From JBFWPF01 sp050250135 (GTDB taxonomy: Bacteria; Chlamydiota; Chlamydiia; Chlamydiales; JAFEGQ01), in assembly GCA_050250135.1 (NCBI GenBank), contig JBFWPF010000007.1, forward strand, positions 8,066 to 72,065: a stretch of 64,000 bases of DNA. The letters are read 5' to 3'. The notes beneath the pieces were generated by a model. That model was not told where the DNA came from, did no database searches, and worked only from the letters and a program-made list of their open reading frames with translations. Numbering within the stretch: position 1 is the stretch's first letter; each line of letters begins with the position of its first letter. A program made the position numbers and the translations under genes. Below are positions 41,268-50,700 of the stretch, in pieces.

Positions 41268-42053
41268 TCAGGCCATAGCGACGCGGATGTCGCGGGGACC
41301 CTCGTGGATCTGTTTGCCGTGCATCATCAGCCCGTTATGGAGGAGCATCAGATCCCCCCTCTCCCAATCGACCTTCCGCTCAAACCGCTCATAGATCGAG
41401 AGGAGATGAGCCCCCTCATCCTCTGAGATAAGCTCTCCACCGTCCCACTTGACATCGTACTGCTCACTGCCGACCGGGTAGAGGCAGTTGCGGACAAACT
41501 GGTAGCCGATGGCACTGTCGTTGCAGAGCTTTTGGCTCATCTTATCGACCGCTACCTCATGGCAGGAGAGGAGCTCATCCCCTACTTTAAGAGTGCCGGC
41601 AATCCCCTTTCGGGTGACCACAAGCGACCCATCGGTCTCCATTGGAGGCTGAGGGGAGACGATCAATGGCCCATCAGGATCGGTAAGGCGATAACAGGTA
41701 AAAAAGGTACCGGGAAAGCGGCTATTATCGATGGTGATCCGGTAGTCAAACTGGTGCTCCTTCCGCGCCGATTGGTTCCACCCCTGGAAAAGACCCATCG
41801 ACCGGTAAGCCACCTCAAGCTCCTCATTATCCCACTTACTCTCGACAAGGGCATGTTGCGTGGTGATCTCGCGAATGCAGCCCTGCAAGCGGTCTAGGAC
41901 CTGTTGGGTGGGATCGGAGAAGAGGCGGCTCAATTGGGAGCAAAACCAGTCGAGCCCTTGTAGGGGGATGAAGTGCCCCTGCGAAACCTGCACGCCGTAA
42001 AGGCCATGCTGGTGGAGGGTATTGAGGTCGCTGACAGCGCTATTGTAGGTCAC
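41268..42053 (-). CDS. Putative TauD/TfdA-like 2-oxoglutarate dioxygenase
   Basis: 261 residues. Only the C-terminal part is recognisable: KVDWERGDLMLLHNGLMMHG, then KQIHEGPRDIRVAMA, which has the W-GDLLL-DN----HGR----G-R-I-V-A pattern of TauD/TfdA-type Fe(II)/2-oxoglutarate enzymes (distal histidine and 2OG-binding arginine). The proximal HX(D/E) metal pair is not obvious, so the enzyme may be atypical or inactive. GTG start at 42053, 8 bp after the broken hydrolase gene, so the two were probably one operon. Alternative: a divergent clavaminate-synthase-like protein of other function. Confidence 0.5.
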   Translation of the reverse strand: MTYNSAVSDLNTLHQHGLYGVQVSQGHFIPLQGLDWFCSQLSRLFSDPTQQVLDRLQGCIREITTQHALVESKWDNEELEVAYRSMGLFQGWNQSARKEHQFDYRITIDNSRFPGTFFTCYRLTDPDGPLIVSPQPPMETDGSLVVTRKGIAGTLKVGDELLSCHEVAVDKMSQKLCNDSAIGYQFVRNCLYPVGSEQYDVKWDGGELISEDEGAHLLSIYERFERKVDWERGDLMLLHNGLMMHGKQIHEGPRDIRVAMA

Positions 42054-42061
42054 CGGTTTCC

Positions 42062-42889
42062 CTAGTGGAGTATTTCGATCAGCTTGCGGTGAAGTTGGTC
42101 TGACTGGATAAGGCTGAGGTGGCTCACCCCCTGGATCACGTAGGTCTCAGCATTGGGGAGGGTGATCGCCCCTTTAGGGACGAGCCAGTCGTGGGAGGCA
42201 GCAAAGATGTAGAGGCGGGGGGGCGCCTTGTCGGCTTCCCAAATCTCTCCCAACTTGCCGATGGCATCGGCCACATCGTCCTAGAGGAAGTGTGGGCCAT
42301 CCTGCCACACATCGCCCATCTCCCTAAGTCGGGTGCCGATCACGCAGAGGGTATCGACCCGGCCCGGGTGGAGGGCAGCATACTGGAGGGCCACATGGCC
42401 CCCTAGGGAGTGGCCGACTAGATTGACCTCGCCATCGAGCTGGGCCAAAAGGGCAGTCAGTTGCTCGCACCCCCCTTTTAACCCCTGATTGTGACCTATC
42501 GTCCAGAGGGCATCGACAGCTGGTGGACATCTAGCGCACATCCCTCCGCACCCAGGTCTAAAGACCTGGCCTTGTCACGATGTGCACTATCTGACCACCA
42601 TCTGCCGCGCCCCCTGGACGATAGGTCGCAATCAGGGGTTTAAATCGGGAAATTTGAGGAGGTAGATACCCCCTGCTGGAGGCCCCGCCGCCTCCATCTT
42701 TCGAAGCAGATCGATCCAGTTGCTGGGGTCGCCATGGGCCCCGTGAAGCAAAATGATGGGCCGCCCTGGAAGGGGATTTTGGGGGTTTAACCAGCTGAAG
42801 TTAAGGCCATTCAGAGCGCCGCTCCACTTGTGGAAAGCGGCCCGCCCCATCGCTGTCAGCTCCCTACCTGCTGCCATGAGTGCTTCCAT
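42062..42889 (-). pseudogene. Alpha/beta hydrolase gene broken by a 157-bp element and a nonsense codon
   Basis: Three pieces of one alpha/beta hydrolase are read in order. Piece 1 (42889 to about 42639): RPIILLHGAHGDPSNWIDLL, the oxyanion strand. Piece 2 (about 42481 to 42284): GEVNLVGHSLGGHVALQYAA, with the nucleophile serine. Piece 3 (to 42062): IFAASHDWLVPKGA and IQGVSHLSL, carrying the acid and histidine. Between pieces 1 and 2 lies the 157-bp element flanked by a TTTAA duplication. Deleting the element and one duplicate joins KFPDL-K-GGCEQL in frame, giving exactly 222 codons. A TAG at 42281-42283 separates pieces 2 and 3 as a second lesion. Start ATG at 42889. The ancestral enzyme was probably a small serine hydrolase; no substrate is evident. 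Confidence 0.88.
42482..42638 (+). mobile_element. 157-bp inverted-repeat element (MITE-like), copy 1
   Basis: Terminal inverted repeats CCCCTGATTGTGACCTATCG and CGATAGGTCGCAATCAGGGG, with an inner palindrome CCAGGTCTAAAGACCTGG. Flanked by direct TTTAA duplications (42477-42481 and 42639-42643). It interrupts the hydrolase gene. No coding capacity. Same length and orientation as copy 3; copy 2 is inverted. Confidence 0.92.
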
Positions 42890-42937
42890 CGCTTCCCCCT
42901 TGCCTATTGGGGGCGAAGGATAGCCCATTTTTCGGCA

Positions 42938-43720
42938 ATGAGGCAAGCTAGGAGCATGAGAAAAGCACTAGACGAACTCAAAGGAGAGGTCCGAAAGGGG
43001 GCAACCTACTGCACCCGCCTCGCCCTGCGGGCCTTTGCTGAGAGCGACAACCCCATCGAGACCGCAGAAGAGCTCCTGAAGGCCAAGCCGATGATGGCCC
43101 CCATTGTGAACATTGCGCTAGAGGCAAAGGCCCACTTTGAGAAGGGGGGCACGGCCGCCGGGTGGGCAAAGCGCCTTGAGGAGATTGAGCTGGAGCTGGA
43201 GGAGAAGCCTAGGCGGATTGCCGAGTGGATGGCCTCCCATGAGTCGGGCCACCGGGTGATGACCTGCAGCTACAGCGACATGGTTTACGGCGCTGCGATT
43301 GAGGTGGAGAAGACCCGCACCTTCCACCTGTCGATCACCGAGGGGCGGCCGCTGAACGAGGGGGCGCTGCTGGCCAAGCGGCTCGCCTATGCGGGTGTGC
43401 CGGTCACGCTGGGTGTCGATGGAGCGGCTCTCCTATTGCTAGAGGAGTGTGATGCGGTCTGGGTGGGGGCCGATGCGGTGGGCCATGACTATTTTGTGAA
43501 TAAGATCGGGACTCGGGCCCTCCTCTTAGGGGCCAAGGTGCTGCAAAAGCCGATCTATGTGCTGGCGGGCCCACTCAAGCAGTGGCCGGAGGGGCGGGAG
43601 TGGCATCAGGAGAACCGCCCTCCTGAGGAGGTCTATTCAGGTGCCGAGCCTCCCCTCCAGGTGATCAACCGCTACTTCGAGAAAATCCCCCTCGATTGGG
43701 CTTCTCACATCCTATTGTAA
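42938..43720 (+). CDS. IF-2B/MtnA-like family protein
   Basis: About 260 residues of the initiation factor 2B alpha / methylthioribose-1-phosphate isomerase / ribose-1,5-bisphosphate isomerase superfamily. C-terminal Rossmann-like domain: TEGRPLNEGALLAKRLAYAG, VPVTLGVDGAALLL, VWVGADAVGHDYFVNKIGTR and KPIYVLAGPLKQWPEG. The catalytic Asp (GADAV) and the NKIGT loop are present; the N-terminal helical domain is short. The substrate is probably a sugar phosphate, but cannot be assigned. Start uncertain between ATGs at 42938 and 42956; AGGAG sits too close to the second. Divergent from the hydrolase pseudogene. Confidence 0.8.
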   Translation: MRQARSMRKALDELKGEVRKGATYCTRLALRAFAESDNPIETAEELLKAKPMMAPIVNIALEAKAHFEKGGTAAGWAKRLEEIELELEEKPRRIAEWMASHESGHRVMTCSYSDMVYGAAIEVEKTRTFHLSITEGRPLNEGALLAKRLAYAGVPVTLGVDGAALLLLEECDAVWVGADAVGHDYFVNKIGTRALLLGAKVLQKPIYVLAGPLKQWPEGREWHQENRPPEEVYSGAEPPLQVINRYFEKIPLDWASHILL

Positions 43721-43868
43721 ATGAATAACCTATGAATTTTGACTACAAAATGTCGGGCAAACCGTCACTTTGCTATGCAAAACGTCAGTGGCGCCGTCAT
43801 TTTGCACACTTTGTTGCCCTAATAGAGGTAATGGGTTTAGAATCAACCCCCTTCTCTAGGAGGTGGAT

Positions 43869-44660
43869 ATGATAAAATCGGGAATCCTTGGTCTACTGCT
43901 CCTCTGCTCTCCTCTGGTTGCCTTTCAGAAGATGGACCGGATGGAGGAGGTGGGAGCCCATCTAGCGGGGGCAGGTCCGGAGACGCTGGTGGTCTGGGAT
44001 GTCGACCTAGTCCTCCTCCATCCGGTCGAGCCGGCCTATCAGATGGCCAACATCCGCAAGCACATTGGTGTCTACAAGGAGTGCTTTTTGAGTCAGCCCA
44101 ATGAGAAGCAGCGGCTCGCCCTATCCCAAATTCCCTTTGCATCGCCCTCACAACTGATCGAACCGGAGGTGGTGGCGGTGTTTAGGTGGATGAGGGCGGA
44201 GAATGTCCCCCACATTGCGCTAACGGGATGTCTGACAGGGCCGCTTGGCGACTGTCCCGCGGTGGAAGACCACCGCCTTAGTGAACTGAATCGGCTAGGA
44301 TTCTCCTTTTCTCCACTGCTAGAAGGGACCGTTGCCTTTGATGAGCTTCCCCTCTATCGGGGTCAGCCGATCCTCTATAAGGAGGGGGTGATTTTTGCTA
44401 ACGGAGAGGTGCCGCCAAAAGGGGCCGCTCTAATCGCCTTTTTGGAGCGCGTGGGCAAGTGTTTTGAGCGGATCGTCTTTATCGACGACCGTCTCCAGTA
44501 TGTGCGCGATGTGGAGGAGGCGGTGGCTGCCTATGACCCGACCCTCTGCGTGGAGGGGATCCACTATGTGGGGGCCAATCACTTCCCCTCCCCCGAGGTC
44601 TCCTCTGAGGACTTTGTGGCCAAGTGGGAGATCCTTTTAACCCCTGATTGTGACCCATAG
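43869..44660 (+). CDS. Secreted HAD-like protein of the DUF2608 type
   Basis: 263 residues with a signal peptide (MIKSGILGLLLLCSPLVAFQ). HAD-like motifs: VVWDVDLVLLHP (motif I, D-D pattern), IALTGC (motif II) and ERIVFIDDRLQYVRDVEEAV (motif IV). This arrangement with a signal peptide matches the DUF2608 family found mainly in Legionella, Coxiella and chlamydiae, so it may act outside the cytoplasm. Start ATG at 43869 with AGGAGG at 5 nt. The last residues (LTPDCDP) are encoded by the left end of element copy 2, so the natural C-terminus has been replaced or extended. Confidence 0.8.
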   Translation: MIKSGILGLLLLCSPLVAFQKMDRMEEVGAHLAGAGPETLVVWDVDLVLLHPVEPAYQMANIRKHIGVYKECFLSQPNEKQRLALSQIPFASPSQLIEPEVVAVFRWMRAENVPHIALTGCLTGPLGDCPAVEDHRLSELNRLGFSFSPLLEGTVAFDELPLYRGQPILYKEGVIFANGEVPPKGAALIAFLERVGKCFERIVFIDDRLQYVRDVEEAVAAYDPTLCVEGIHYVGANHFPSPEVSSEDFVAKWEILLTPDCDP

Positions 44661-44797
44661 TCCAGGGAGCGCGGCAGATGGGGGTCAGATAGTGCACATC
44701 GTAACGAGGCCAGGTCTTTAGACCTGGGTGAGGAGGGATGTCCGCTAGATGGCCACCAGCTGTAGATGCCCTCCGGGCGATAGGTCGCAATCAGGGG
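44641..44797 (-). mobile_element. 157-bp inverted-repeat element (MITE-like), copy 2
   Basis: Same 157-bp unit as copies 1 and 3 but in opposite orientation, with ends CCCCTGATTGTGACCCATAG and GCGATAGGTCGCAATCAGGG (to 44796, plus G). Flanks share TTAA (44637-44640 and 44798-44801), a less perfect duplication than at the other copies. It lies exactly between two convergent genes: it supplies the stop codon of the DUF2608 gene, and the TAA of the autotransporter begins at its other border. The inner palindrome could serve as a two-way terminator. Confidence 0.9.
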
Positions 44798-47700
44798 TTA
44801 AAACCGTCCACTGAACTGTAGGGTGCCACTCTGGTCTTGGAAGGCTCCACTAACCTGCGCCTGGTAGCGGAAGGTGACCGAGAGGGCTCCATTGTAACAG
44901 AGGTAGCCGATCTCAGCCGCTGGGACGAAGAGGTTGCGGGCCGGCTTTAGGCCATGCACGGCCATGTTCGTATAGGGTATGCTGGTAAACTGGGCATCGT
45001 ATCTCCCTCCATTGGGGCGATCCTCCCGCGCATAGGCGAGCTGGCCCGATAGGAAGAGGTGGCACCAGCGGCGCCCAAAGCGAACGCCCCCCTCCTCACG
45101 GAAGACCAGGTAATAGCTCGAGTCAACGTGACAGTCGACGCTATCTGCGCCGCTTTCGGTGAAGCTAGGCCCCCCCAGGTAGAGGGGATGAAAGGCAAAG
45201 TAGGGCGTAAGTTCTACCCCCCACTTACATAAGGGGCGGCCGATCTCGAAGTGGCCGGAGAAGAGGCCGCCGGTAAAGTGGGAGCGGGCGATCCGGTCGA
45301 TCTCGGCAAAGAGGAGGTGGCGCCGCCCCTGGTAGATATTGAATCCCCCAATAAGGGCCCCATCGATCAGGAGGCCGCGGCAGAGGAGGCGGGCGTAGGC
45401 GGCCCCAAACCCTGAGTAGAGATTCCCATTCCCTCGCTGATCTCTCCACTGAAGCTGAGAGGTACTGAAGCCAGTGGCCAGGCCCACCAGGAGGTGGGGA
45501 GTTGTCCACAGGTCAACCCCACCCATTAGGTTAAAGGTTGGGCCCCTAAAGCCTGTCTCCCCCTTGAGCCCTGCCTGGTTGAGGTAATCGGCAGTGACCG
45601 ATCCCCAGGCCCCCCCACACGAGGGGCAGAGGCACCTCTGGGCATAGAGGGTGTTGAGCCGCTGGGTCAGGGTGGAACCGATGAGGAATTGGGTATTTTC
45701 AACCGTGAGGGCAAGCCCCTTGAGCATCGAGGGCTGGAGCTGGGTCAGGGCGTCGACGAGCCCTTGATTGGTGGGGATCGACTGAAGGTTAGCGATCACG
45801 TTGGCAAGGTCACTGCCAGGGGCGGGAGAGGCGCTATCGAGGGCGTTGGCAACAGCGGCCGCATTGGAGCCCGGCGTCGTGGCGCTAGAAAAGGACGCAA
45901 CCTGATTGATGAGGAACATATCGGTGCCAATCACCTCGATCATCGACCGGAACAGGGGCATGGTATTGATCACATTGGTGAAGGTCCCCGTAATGCCACC
46001 GGTGGTGGTGATGATTGGGTACATGAACATGGCGGGATAGGCTCCCATATCGGGCATGACCGAAAGGGTCGCGCCCGCTTGGATAGTGAGACTTCCTATG
46101 ATGTCGACGAGGTCAGCCATGCTCGGATTGAGCTCGATCTCAAGTGTTGAGGTGGAGGTAAACAGCTGGATCCCGATCAGCTGGATCGTCCCAATGGAGT
46201 TGCCGGGACTCAAGAACCCATCAAGGGTCACATCACTCGTGATCATCCCCGTTCCCGAGAGGCGGGCTCCAGGGAGGACCTGAAGGGTGGTCGCAGAGAG
46301 CATCCCATTGACCTGCAGCTCACCAGCGCTAACGGTGACGCTGGAGGCGGCCGGATAGGTGTGGGTCCCCTGAAGCTGCAAGAGCCCGCTCCCCTGTTTA
46401 TTGAAGCCCCCACCCGCACCACTGGTTGAGCTGAGAAGGACCATATCGACTCCCCCTCCACCGGCAGGGATGGTGAAGGTGCGGATCGGAGTGCCCAGAT
46501 CGATCGACGAGATAGTGGCTGTTCCCCCGTTGGTCGGATCGAACACGACATCCCCTGCGGCCCCCCCGGTCAGATTGATCTGACCCCCGAGCGTTGTGCT
46601 TCTCATGGTAAGAGCGGGGCCAGTTGCGTTGGCGAGATTGAGGACGCTCACGTTGCTCACCGCTCCCCCGTTGAAAATGAGCTGAGAGGCCGTCTCGGAG
46701 AGGCTATTGAGATTAAACGTACCGGAATTCACGGTCAGGGTGGAGGTGTCGGCAATCTGATTGGCGTTGACCAGCATTAGCGTCCCTCCGGCAACGGTGA
46801 CATCCCCTGCGATGGCATTAAGGCCGGCCGTTTTTTGTAGCTCGAGTGTCCCTGCGCTAACGGTAGTTAGGCCGGTATAGGTGTTGGCCGAGCCGCCGCT
46901 AAAACGGAGTGTGGCTGCCCCATTCTTGGTGATCCCCGCTGAGGCGGTCTCCGAGATCACCCCTGTGATATCGAGGGTTCCGGCGCTTGTGGTGATGTTG
47001 TGGGTGGCGCTCCCAAGGTCGAGGTTATTGAGAGTTCCGGTTCCTGCGCCGCTATAGAGGATCTGACCAGTGCCGCTCAAGTTCACCTGCCCTCCAATCG
47101 AGCCGGGGAAGGTCATATTGAGAGCGGTGGCGTTGCTCGCAAGGGTGAGGGTGGCGACGTTGCTGACAGAGCCCCCGTTAAAGTCGAGCTCGGTGATCGT
47201 TTCAGAAAGGCTATTGAGATCGAATGTCCCCGTGTTGACCGTCACGGTGGAGGTGTCGGCAATCTGATTGGCGTTTATGAGAGTCAGAGTCCCCCCTCCG
47301 ACAGTGACGTTTCCTGCAATGGCATTGACGCCTGCCGTCTTCTGCAACTCGAGCATGCCCGCATTGACGCTCGTTAAGCCGGTGTAGGTATTGGCCGAGC
47401 CGCCGCTATAACGGAGTGTGGCTGCCCCAAGCTTGGTGATCCCCCCTGAGGCCATCCCCGAAATCACCCCTGTGATATCGAGGGTTCCGGAGCTTGTGGT
47501 GATGTTGTGGGTGGCGCTCCCAAGGTCGAGGTTATTGAGCGTTCCGGTTCCTGCGCCGCTAAAGAGGACAGCTCCACTCCCACTCAGGTTCACCTGTCCC
47601 CCAATCGCACCGTTGAAGGTCATATTGAGGGCGGTGGTATTACTGGCAAGGGTAAGGGTGGCGACGTTGCTGACAGAGCCCCCGTTAAAGTCGAGCTCAC

Positions 47701-50700
47701 TGATCGTTTCAGAAAGGCTATTGAGATCGAATGTCCCCGTGTTGACCGTCACGGTGGAGGTGTCGGCAATCTGATTGGCGTTGACCAGCATTAGCGTCCC
47801 TCCGCCAAGGGTGACGTTGCCTGCAATGGCATTGACGCCGGCCGTCTTCTGCAACTCGAGCATGCCCGCATTGACGCTTGTCAGGCCAGTGTAGGTATTG
47901 GCCGAGCCGCCACTAAAACGGAGTGTGGCTGCCCCAAGCTTGGTGATCCCCGCTGAGGTGGTTTCCGAGATCACCCCTGTGATATCAAGGGTTCCGGCGC
48001 TTGTGTTGATGGTTCGGGTTGTGCTCCCCAAGCCGAGGTTATTGAGAGTCCCAGTTCCTGCCCCGCTGTAGAGGATCTGACCGGTGCCGCTCAGGCTCAC
48101 TTGCCCACCAATGGAGCCGGGGAAGGTCATATTGAGAGCGGTGGCGTTGCTCGCAAGGGTGAGGGTACCCACATTGCTGACAAAGCCCCCATTGAAGTCG
48201 AGCTCGGTGATCGTTTCAGAGAGGCTATTGAGGTTGAACGTACCGGAATTGACCGTCACGGTGGAGGTGTCGGCAATCTGATTGGCGCTTAGCAAGGTTA
48301 GTGTCCCTCCGCCAATGGTGACATCTCCTGCAATGGCGTTAACACCAACCGTCTTCTGCAACTCGAGCGTCCCCGCATTGACACTTGTCAGGCCGGTATA
48401 GGTGTTGGGAGAGGTGCCGCTAAATCTGAGAGCGGCCGCCCCAAGTTTGGTGATCCCTACTGAGACGGTCTCCGAAATCATCCCTGTGATGTTCAGGGTG
48501 CCTGCGCTTGTGTTGATCGTTCGGGTTGAGCTCCCCAGGCCCAGATTGTTCAGGGATCCGGTACCGGCGCCGCTGTAGAGGATCTGACCGGTGCCGCTCA
48601 GGTTCACTTGCCCACCAATGGAGCCGGGGAAGGTCATATTGAGAGCGGTGGCATTGCTCGCAAGGGTGAGAGTACCCACATTGCTGACAGAGCCCCCGTT
48701 AAAGTCGAGCTCGGTGATCGTTTCAGAAAGGCTATTGAGATTGAAGGTACCGGAATTCACCGTCACGGTGGAGGTGTCGGCAATCTGGTTAGCATTTAGG
48801 AGGGTCAAGGTCCCCCCACCGACGGTGACGTTGCCTGCAATGGCATTAAGGCCGGCCGTCTTCTGCAACTCGAACATGCCCGCATTGACGCTTGTCAGGC
48901 CGGTATAGGTGTTGGCCGAGCCGCCGCTAAAACGGAGCGTGGCTGCCCCAAGCTTGGTGATCCCCGCTGAGGCGGTCTCCGAGATCACCCCTGTGATATC
49001 GAGGGTGCCGGCGCTTGTGGTGATGTTGTGGGTGGCGCTCCCAAGGTCGAGGTTAATGAGAGTTCCGGTTCCTGCGCCGCTGTAGAGGATCTGACCTGTG
49101 CCGCTCAAGTTCACCTGCCCTCCAACCGAGCCGGGGAAGGTCATATTGAGGGCGGTGGTATTACTGGCGAGGGTAAGGGTGGCGACGTTGCTGACAGAGC
49201 CCCCGTTAAAGTCGAGCTCACCGATCGTGTCAGAAAGGCTATTGAGATTGAAGGTACCGGAATTCACGGTCACGGTGGAGGTGTCGGCAATCTGATTGGC
49301 GTTTACCAGGATTAGCGTCCCTCCAGCAACGGTGACATCCCCTGCGATGGCGTTAATGCCGGCCGTTTTTTGTAGGTCGAGTGTCCCTGCGCTAACGGTA
49401 GTGAGGCCGGTATAGGTGTTGGCCGAGCCGCCGCTAAAACGGAGTGTGGCTGCCCCAAGCTTGGTGATCCCCGCTGAGGCGGTCTCCGATATCACCCCTG
49501 TGATATCGAGGGTTCCTGCAGTGGTGATGCTCCGTGTCGAGGAACCCAAATTGAGGTTGCCGAGCATATTCGTACCGGCAAAAGTCTGGACTATCCCTCC
49601 CCCTCCCACTCCGGTAAGGTTTAGGGGCTGCAAAATGTTGAGGGCAGCCTGGAGAGTTAGGGCGGTGCCAGAAGAGTTGGTAAGATTTAAGGTCCGCCCT
49701 ACAGGGAAGGTAAAGGTCCCCCCATTGTAGTTAAAGCTCCCGATCGTCTGGTCATCGGTCGAGGAGAGGACCACCGTCCCCCCCGTGTTAAGCGCCACCT
49801 CGCCTGCTGTAGCGGCTGCGGGTGAGGTCTTCTCAAGGCTTAGTGTCCCGGTGCTCAGGGTGATCGTACCGGTTAGGGTGTTACTCGCCGCGCCCAACAG
49901 TTGGACGGTCCCCGCACCACTGAGGTTGATCCCCCCTGTACCACTCACCACCCCGGTGACATCAAGCTTTAACATAGCATTAGCAGTGGTAAAAGTGCGA
50001 GTGACGCTTCCCAAGTCGACCCCGGCAAGGGTTGCTGTTCCCAAAAACCCGGTGAGAAGAACCGACCCGCCCGATCCCCCTACAAGGGCGATGTCCCCAT
50101 TAAGATTTCGACCGGGCAGGATCTGCAATGCTGTGCCGGTGCTCTGGAGAGAGAGAACGCCCCCTCCCCCAGAATAGGTACCATTGCTGAAGACTAGGTT
50201 GGAGATCTGCTCGTTTTGCCCGTTTAGGTCGACGGTACCTACAGAGGTAAGGGTGATGGTCGCTGTATTGATAATCTGGTTGGGATTGATCAGCCTCAGC
50301 GTCCCCCCGTTGACTGTTATAGACGTGGCCGCGATCGCGTTTACTCCTGCGGTCTTAGCCAGTTCCAGTACCCCCCCTGCCACCTGGGTGGCGCCAGTGA
50401 AGGTGTTAGCCGCTGTTCCGCTAAGCCGGGCCGTGCCTGTACCTGACTTGGAAATCCCCTGTGGAAACCCCTCAGAGATGGCCCCAGAGAGGGTCAGCGT
50501 CCCTGTCGATCCCTGACTGAGATCGAGGGGGCCGGCTATGAGCACGATTGGAGCGGTCACATTGTGAGCGCCGTTTCCATTGGCATTGGTGACGGTAAGC
50601 GAGGGAGACCCACCGGAAAAGGAGAGGGTAAAACTGCCGTTGGGGGCGACGGTATAGGCATTGGCGTTATCGATTGCTAAGATACCGACAGTGATATTCT

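Noticed and set aside
42482..42638. Assigning the 157-bp element to the Tn3 family because of the 5-bp duplication.
   Set aside because: Its ends start CCCCTGATT rather than GGGG, and the repeats are about 20 bp rather than 38; no family can be assigned from the ends alone.
43721..43868. GTCA/TTTTGCA repeats before the DUF2608 gene considered as an operator or element end.
   Set aside because: Repeats are short and imperfect; nothing beyond low-complexity similarity could be supported.
46680..49500. Regular repeats considered as a CRISPR array.
   Set aside because: The 507-bp unit is far too long, has no spacer structure and is a continuous in-frame coding repeat.
46680..49730. Several 60-120-codon plus-strand frames at 507-bp spacing (for example 47000, 47418, 48591, 49028).
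   Set aside because: They are antisense shadows of the repeat array in the autotransporter; their spacing equals the repeat period and they lack ribosome sites.
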